Shown here piece after piece: positions 44,716 to 47,882 of a DNA stretch of 47,882 bases. The DNA is taken from the NCBI RefSeq assembly GCF_002910905.1, contig NZ_NEUE01000184.1, forward strand, positions 1 through 47,882. The letters run 5' to 3'. The position numbers and the translations under genes are program-made. A model generated the notes under the pieces. The model worked only from the letters and a program-made list of their open reading frames with translations. It had not been told where the DNA came from and ran no database searches. Positions within the stretch are counted from its first letter, which is position 1. Each line of letters opens with the position of its first letter. This stretch comes from Streptomyces sp. SM11 (GTDB taxonomy: Bacteria > Actinomycetota > Actinomycetes > Streptomycetales > Streptomycetaceae).

Positions 44716-46929
44716 TCAGCCGGGGTCCGCCCGGCGGGAGTTCAGTTCGTTCACCGCACCGAGCGCGTCGCCGACCGTCGTGTAGTCGACGGCGATGAAG
44801 GTGACCGGACTGCCGCGCTCCGCCTCGCACGCCCGGGCCCGTTCCAGGACCCGGTCGCGGGTGTTGACGCGGCCGGCGTCCAGACGGCTGCCGCCCGCGT
44901 TCGTGATGAAGTGGTTGAGGAGGAAGAGCCGCTTTCCGGTGCCGCCCCGGTGCGGCGCGCAGGTCATCTCGGAGGGGCTCCGGAAGGCGAACGGGGTCTC
45001 CATCCCGTACCGGTAGAAGTTGCGGTACCAGGGCGCCGGACCGTCGGCCTTCTCGGCGAACACCACCAGTCGTCGGCCGCTGTCGATCATCTCCTCCAGG
45101 GTGGGCCACGGGGCGTCCGGGTCCGCCGAGGGGGTGTGCAGGAGGTCGTCCAGGCCGGCGGCGCGGAACGCCTCCTCGGTGTCCTCGGGGCTGATGTCGT
45201 CCTGGAAGATGAGCGTCACGATCTCGGTGGGGTGGGCGCGCAGCCAGTCGCCGATGTCCTCCAGTGCCGGGACCAGTTCGATGGCCCCGGCGCGGCAGAC
45301 TCCGTGGCAGAGCCACAGGCCCTCGCGCGGCGGGTTCGCGCTGTCGATGGCGCCGGAGATCAGGCGCCGCTGCTCGGGGGTGAACTCGGGGGAATCGAGG
45401 CATGCGGCGATGTCCTGCGGGCTCTCCCAGCGGTACGTGTCGAGCTGGAGGGCCCGGACGCCCGTGTTGAGCTGGGTGGTGATGTCGGGGTCCTGGAGGG
45501 GGCCGATGAACCGGTCGGCGGTGGTGGACATGGCGTTGTGCGCGGTGAGGTAGGCGGCTTCGTCGTAGCGCAGTTCGCACAGGCGGCTGCTGCCCAGGCA
45601 CTGGCGGGGTGCGGACGGGCCGAACACGGGCGGCACGACCAGTACGCCGGCCAGTGCGGCGCAGGCCACGCCCGCCGCCGTCGTGCGCACCGCCGTCGGG
45701 GTCGGCATCCGGCCCGGGCGCACCAGCAGAGCCCAGCCGCCGCCCGTGAGGAGTACGCCGCCGAGGAGGGCCGTGAGGGCGGCGCTCAGCCCGGTGGCCG
45801 CCATCTGAGCCACGGCGTTGCGCTGGAGGTCGTCGACGAGCGCGGAGACGCTCGGGGCCCAGGAGGACGGGACGGCGAGAAGGCGGCCCCCGGTGATCAG
45901 CCGGGCCACGAGCACGGCGGCGGCGGTCAGGACTCCCGCGCAGGCGAGCGCCTGTCCCAGCCGCATCAGCCGTCGGGGCGGGGCGGCGGGGCCGGTGAAC
46001 CAGAGTGTCACGAGAGCGGCCAGGGCCAGGGTGACGGCGAGGGCCTGGAGGTGGGTCAGGAGCCGGATGTGGTCACGTGCCTCTTCCAGGGCCGTGAGGT
46101 CGTTACCGGCGGCGGTCAGGGTGTGGGTGAGGTCCCACGTACCGTCCTGGAGGGTGGTACGGAGGTCGGCCACCGCGCTCCGTGAGCCGTCGGAGAGAGC
46201 GGCGGCCGCGGTGGCCGCCAGCGCGGTCGACACGTCCCCCTCCCCCAGGGCCACCTCGATCTCGGGGCGCAGCGCCGCCCGTTCCTGCTCGGGGACGGCT
46301 GTGAGGAGGGCGTCGGTGGCGCGGTCCGCCTGGTCCTCGGTGAGCGGCAGCGCGGGCAGCTCGGGGGCCCGGCCCTCCTTGAGGGCGTCGAGCGCCGTGG
46401 CGAGGTCGGCGGTGAACCGTTCGAAGTCCGGCCGGTCGCTGCCCTGGATATGGGCCACGAGGTCGCCGAAGTAGACGCGTGCGAGGTCGGCGAGGTTCTC
46501 CAGCACCGGGGCCAGGTCGATGGTCAGCCGGAGCTCGTCGCGGTCGCCGCGCAGATAGCCGGTCATCTCGTCGATCTGCTGTTCGGTCAGGGCCCGGACC
46601 GTGGCGGGCGGGAGCACGACCTTGATGTTCGACGTCACCAGCGCCTCGGGCACGGGCAGGTGCGCGAGCAGGTCGCGGGTGACGGGTGAGATATCCGGGT
46701 CGACGAGCACCTCGCTGTAGAGACGGTCGTAGGCCGACTCCTCGTCCAGCACCGCCTGGTAGAAGCCGGGCGAGGCGACCGTGGAGCGGACGGTCGAGGT
46801 CAGGGCGACCGTCGTCACGCACAGGACAGCCAGCAGGAAGGCGAGCGCCGGCACGAGACGGCCGGACCGGCGCGGGGACGCGGAGCCCGGCACGGGCCTG
46901 GCCGGGTTCGCGGTCGGTTCGGCGCTCAC
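44716..46929 (-). CDS. Membrane protein with C-terminal PLC-like phosphodiesterase domain
   Basis: The 737-residue protein has a cytoplasmic N-terminus and a first membrane helix at about 24-46 (LVPALAFLLAVLCVTTVALT). A long extracytoplasmic helical region (about 50-290) follows, then a cluster of three or four helices (about 290-430). The C-terminal domain (about 440-737) has RYDEAAYLTAHNAM, LQLDTYRWESPQD, LWLCHGVCR and LRAHPTEIVTLIFQDD. These resemble the TIM-barrel PI-PLC X-like phosphodiesterases. The two His in AHNAM and CHGVC are likely catalytic or structural. It would act on the outer face of the membrane; the substrate is unknown. Start ATG 46929; the gene is divergent from the glycosyltransferase. 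Confidence 0.8.
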   Translation of the reverse strand: MSAEPTANPARPVPGSASPRRSGRLVPALAFLLAVLCVTTVALTSTVRSTVASPGFYQAVLDEESAYDRLYSEVLVDPDISPVTRDLLAHLPVPEALVTSNIKVVLPPATVRALTEQQIDEMTGYLRGDRDELRLTIDLAPVLENLADLARVYFGDLVAHIQGSDRPDFERFTADLATALDALKEGRAPELPALPLTEDQADRATDALLTAVPEQERAALRPEIEVALGEGDVSTALAATAAAALSDGSRSAVADLRTTLQDGTWDLTHTLTAAGNDLTALEEARDHIRLLTHLQALAVTLALAALVTLWFTGPAAPPRRLMRLGQALACAGVLTAAAVLVARLITGGRLLAVPSSWAPSVSALVDDLQRNAVAQMAATGLSAALTALLGGVLLTGGGWALLVRPGRMPTPTAVRTTAAGVACAALAGVLVVPPVFGPSAPRQCLGSSRLCELRYDEAAYLTAHNAMSTTADRFIGPLQDPDITTQLNTGVRALQLDTYRWESPQDIAACLDSPEFTPEQRRLISGAIDSANPPREGLWLCHGVCRAGAIELVPALEDIGDWLRAHPTEIVTLIFQDDISPEDTEEAFRAAGLDDLLHTPSADPDAPWPTLEEMIDSGRRLVVFAEKADGPAPWYRNFYRYGMETPFAFRSPSEMTCAPHRGGTGKRLFLLNHFITNAGGSRLDAGRVNTRDRVLERARACEAERGSPVTFIAVDYTTVGDALGAVNELNSRRADPG

Positions 46930-46998
46930 CCGCCCAGCCTATGCGGAATATCAGCTTCTATGCATGAATGATGAGATTCAGGAGCTGAGGAGCCCGCT

Positions 46999-47882
46999 GT
47001 GCACTCCGTCCACCTGGCCGTGCTGATGACGAGTCACGACCGCCGCTCGCGCACTCTCTCCGCGCTGCGCGCCCTGGAGGAGCAGCGCGGGCTCCCCGCC
47101 GGGACGACGCTGGGCGTGCATCTCGTGGACACCGGCAGCACCGACGGTACGCCGGAGGCGGTCCGGCTGTGGCATCCGACGGTGGAGGTCATGTCCGTGG
47201 GCGCTGACGTCCCCCGCAACCAGGCGCTGCGCATCGCGAGCCGCAACAGCCGCAGCGGCGGCGGGGGCGGCGGCACGCTCGATGTGGCACCGGGCGGACC
47301 GAGCCATCCGTGGACGCATCAGCTGTGGCTGGACGACGGGGTCGAACTCTTCCCGGACGCCCTGGTGACGCTGTTGCGCACGGCGGACGCGGCCGAGTCC
47401 GCAGCGGTCGTCGTCGGCGCGGTGCGGAACGCGTACGGGGACACGGTGTGCTCCGGGCGGCGGGGCAGGTCTCTGGCGCTCGTCGAGCCCGGCGAGCACC
47501 GGCCCGAGCCCTGCGACACGTACGACGGGCAGGTGGTCCTGCTGTCCCGTGCCGTGTACGACCTCGTCGGGGACCCCGACAAGGCCTTCCGGCACCGGAT
47601 GGGCGACTACGACCACGGCTGTCGCGCGCGGCGGGCCGGTGTGAGCGCGTTCGTTGCCCCGGGGCACGCCGGCGAGTGCGTGGGCGGACCGGACGCTCCC
47701 GCCTCCCGGGAGCCGGGGATCGGCGTCCGGGAGGCGCTGCGCCGGGTGACCTCCGCGCGGGAGCTGCCGCCCCGCCAGTGGTGGGTGTACTGCCTGCGGC
47801 ACACCTGGCCGTGGGCGCCGTATCTGATGGTCGCTCCGTACGCGCGCACCGCGGCCCGCGCCGCCCTCGGCCGATGGCGGGG
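46999..47882 (+). CDS. Glycosyltransferase family 2 protein, 5' part (runs off the window)
   Basis: The GTG start at 46999 follows TGAGGAGC, and the frame stays open to the window end (294 codons). It begins HSVHLAVLMTSHDRRSRTLS, has LVDTGSTDGTPEAV (nucleotide-sugar binding), NQALRIASRN, and LWLDDGVELFPDAL with a DxD-like DD. This is the GT-A fold layout of family 2. A later SRAVYDLVGDPDKAFRHRMG and DYDHGCRARRAG fit the acceptor half. It is likely to add a sugar to an envelope glycan or lipid. The gene has no closing stop in the window, so its length is unknown. Confidence 0.85.
   Translation, partial: MHSVHLAVLMTSHDRRSRTLSALRALEEQRGLPAGTTLGVHLVDTGSTDGTPEAVRLWHPTVEVMSVGADVPRNQALRIASRNSRSGGGGGGTLDVAPGGPSHPWTHQLWLDDGVELFPDALVTLLRTADAAESAAVVVGAVRNAYGDTVCSGRRGRSLALVEPGEHRPEPCDTYDGQVVLLSRAVYDLVGDPDKAFRHRMGDYDHGCRARRAGVSAFVAPGHAGECVGGPDAPASREPGIGVREALRRVTSARELPPRQWWVYCLRHTWPWAPYLMVAPYARTAARAALGRWR

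Noticed and set aside
44257..46185. 642-codon plus-strand frame opposite the PLC-like and metallophosphoesterase genes
   Set aside because: It spans two well-supported minus-strand genes and has no motif of its own.

Overview
The window is high-GC actinomycete DNA, almost certainly from a Streptomyces chromosome or a close relative. Supporting signs are strong codon-position GC bias, GTG and TTG starts, AGGAGG-type ribosome sites, GTGA stop/start overlaps, and protein families typical of that genus. Most of it (about 1.2-38.9 kb) reads as an oxygen-limitation/dormancy island of the kind controlled by DosR/DevR in mycobacteria and OsdR/OsdK in S. coelicolor. The far left carries a partial IS1380-type transposase. 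Broken IS110-type and IS5-type transposases lie at 34.4-34.8 kb and 38.9-39.1 kb. From 39.9 kb on, the genes are ordinary chromosomal ones.

Layout. 0-1.4 kb: IS1380 transposase end, direct repeats and a gene remnant. 1.5-5.5 kb: two tandem-domain universal stress proteins (USPs), then a divergent KhtT/KhtU-like cation antiporter pair. 5.5-6.9 kb: a Crp/cNMP-binding remnant and a frameshifted secreted CHRD-type protein. 6.7-13.0 kb (minus strand): USP, zinc alcohol dehydrogenase, three more USPs (one frameshifted) and a long ribosome hibernation factor. 13.5-19.3 kb (plus strand): DoxX-like membrane protein, HAD phosphatase/beta-phosphoglucomutase, GH65 glycosidase/phosphorylase (frameshifted), a seventh USP and an XRE-PNPOx fusion. 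19.5-24.7 kb: two copies of a GAF-GAF histidine kinase/NarL response regulator pair, one intact and one wrecked. 24.8-27.8 kb: pyruvate formate-lyase and its activase. 28.2-32.6 kb: two Acg-like nitroreductases, a flavohaemoglobin and a small PNPOx protein. 32.9-34.2 kb: a dead NarK-type transporter. 35.4-38.9 kb: a CBS-CBS-BON protein and AdhE. 39.9-47.9 kb: pirin, TPR protein, lipoprotein, a histidine phosphatase remnant, a phosphopantetheinyl transferase/metallophosphoesterase pair, a membrane PLC-like protein and the start of a GT2 glycosyltransferase.

How the parts may work together (inference): a haem-GAF kinase and its regulator sense low O2, NO or redox state and bind a recurring palindrome, roughly GGGNCC-N4-GGNCCC. 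I find this box upstream of most intact operons of the island but not upstream of the right-flank genes. The regulon would sustain slow anaerobic survival. GH65 plus phosphoglucomutase would mobilise a disaccharide, and PFL with AdhE would turn pyruvate into formate and ethanol to balance redox. Hmp would remove NO, HPF would park ribosomes, and USPs, nitroreductases and CBS/BON proteins would provide stress functions. Intact PFL and AdhE in a supposedly obligate aerobe is the most unusual content. Many neighbouring genes carry frameshifts; those in homopolymers may be sequencing errors, but several others look like true decay.
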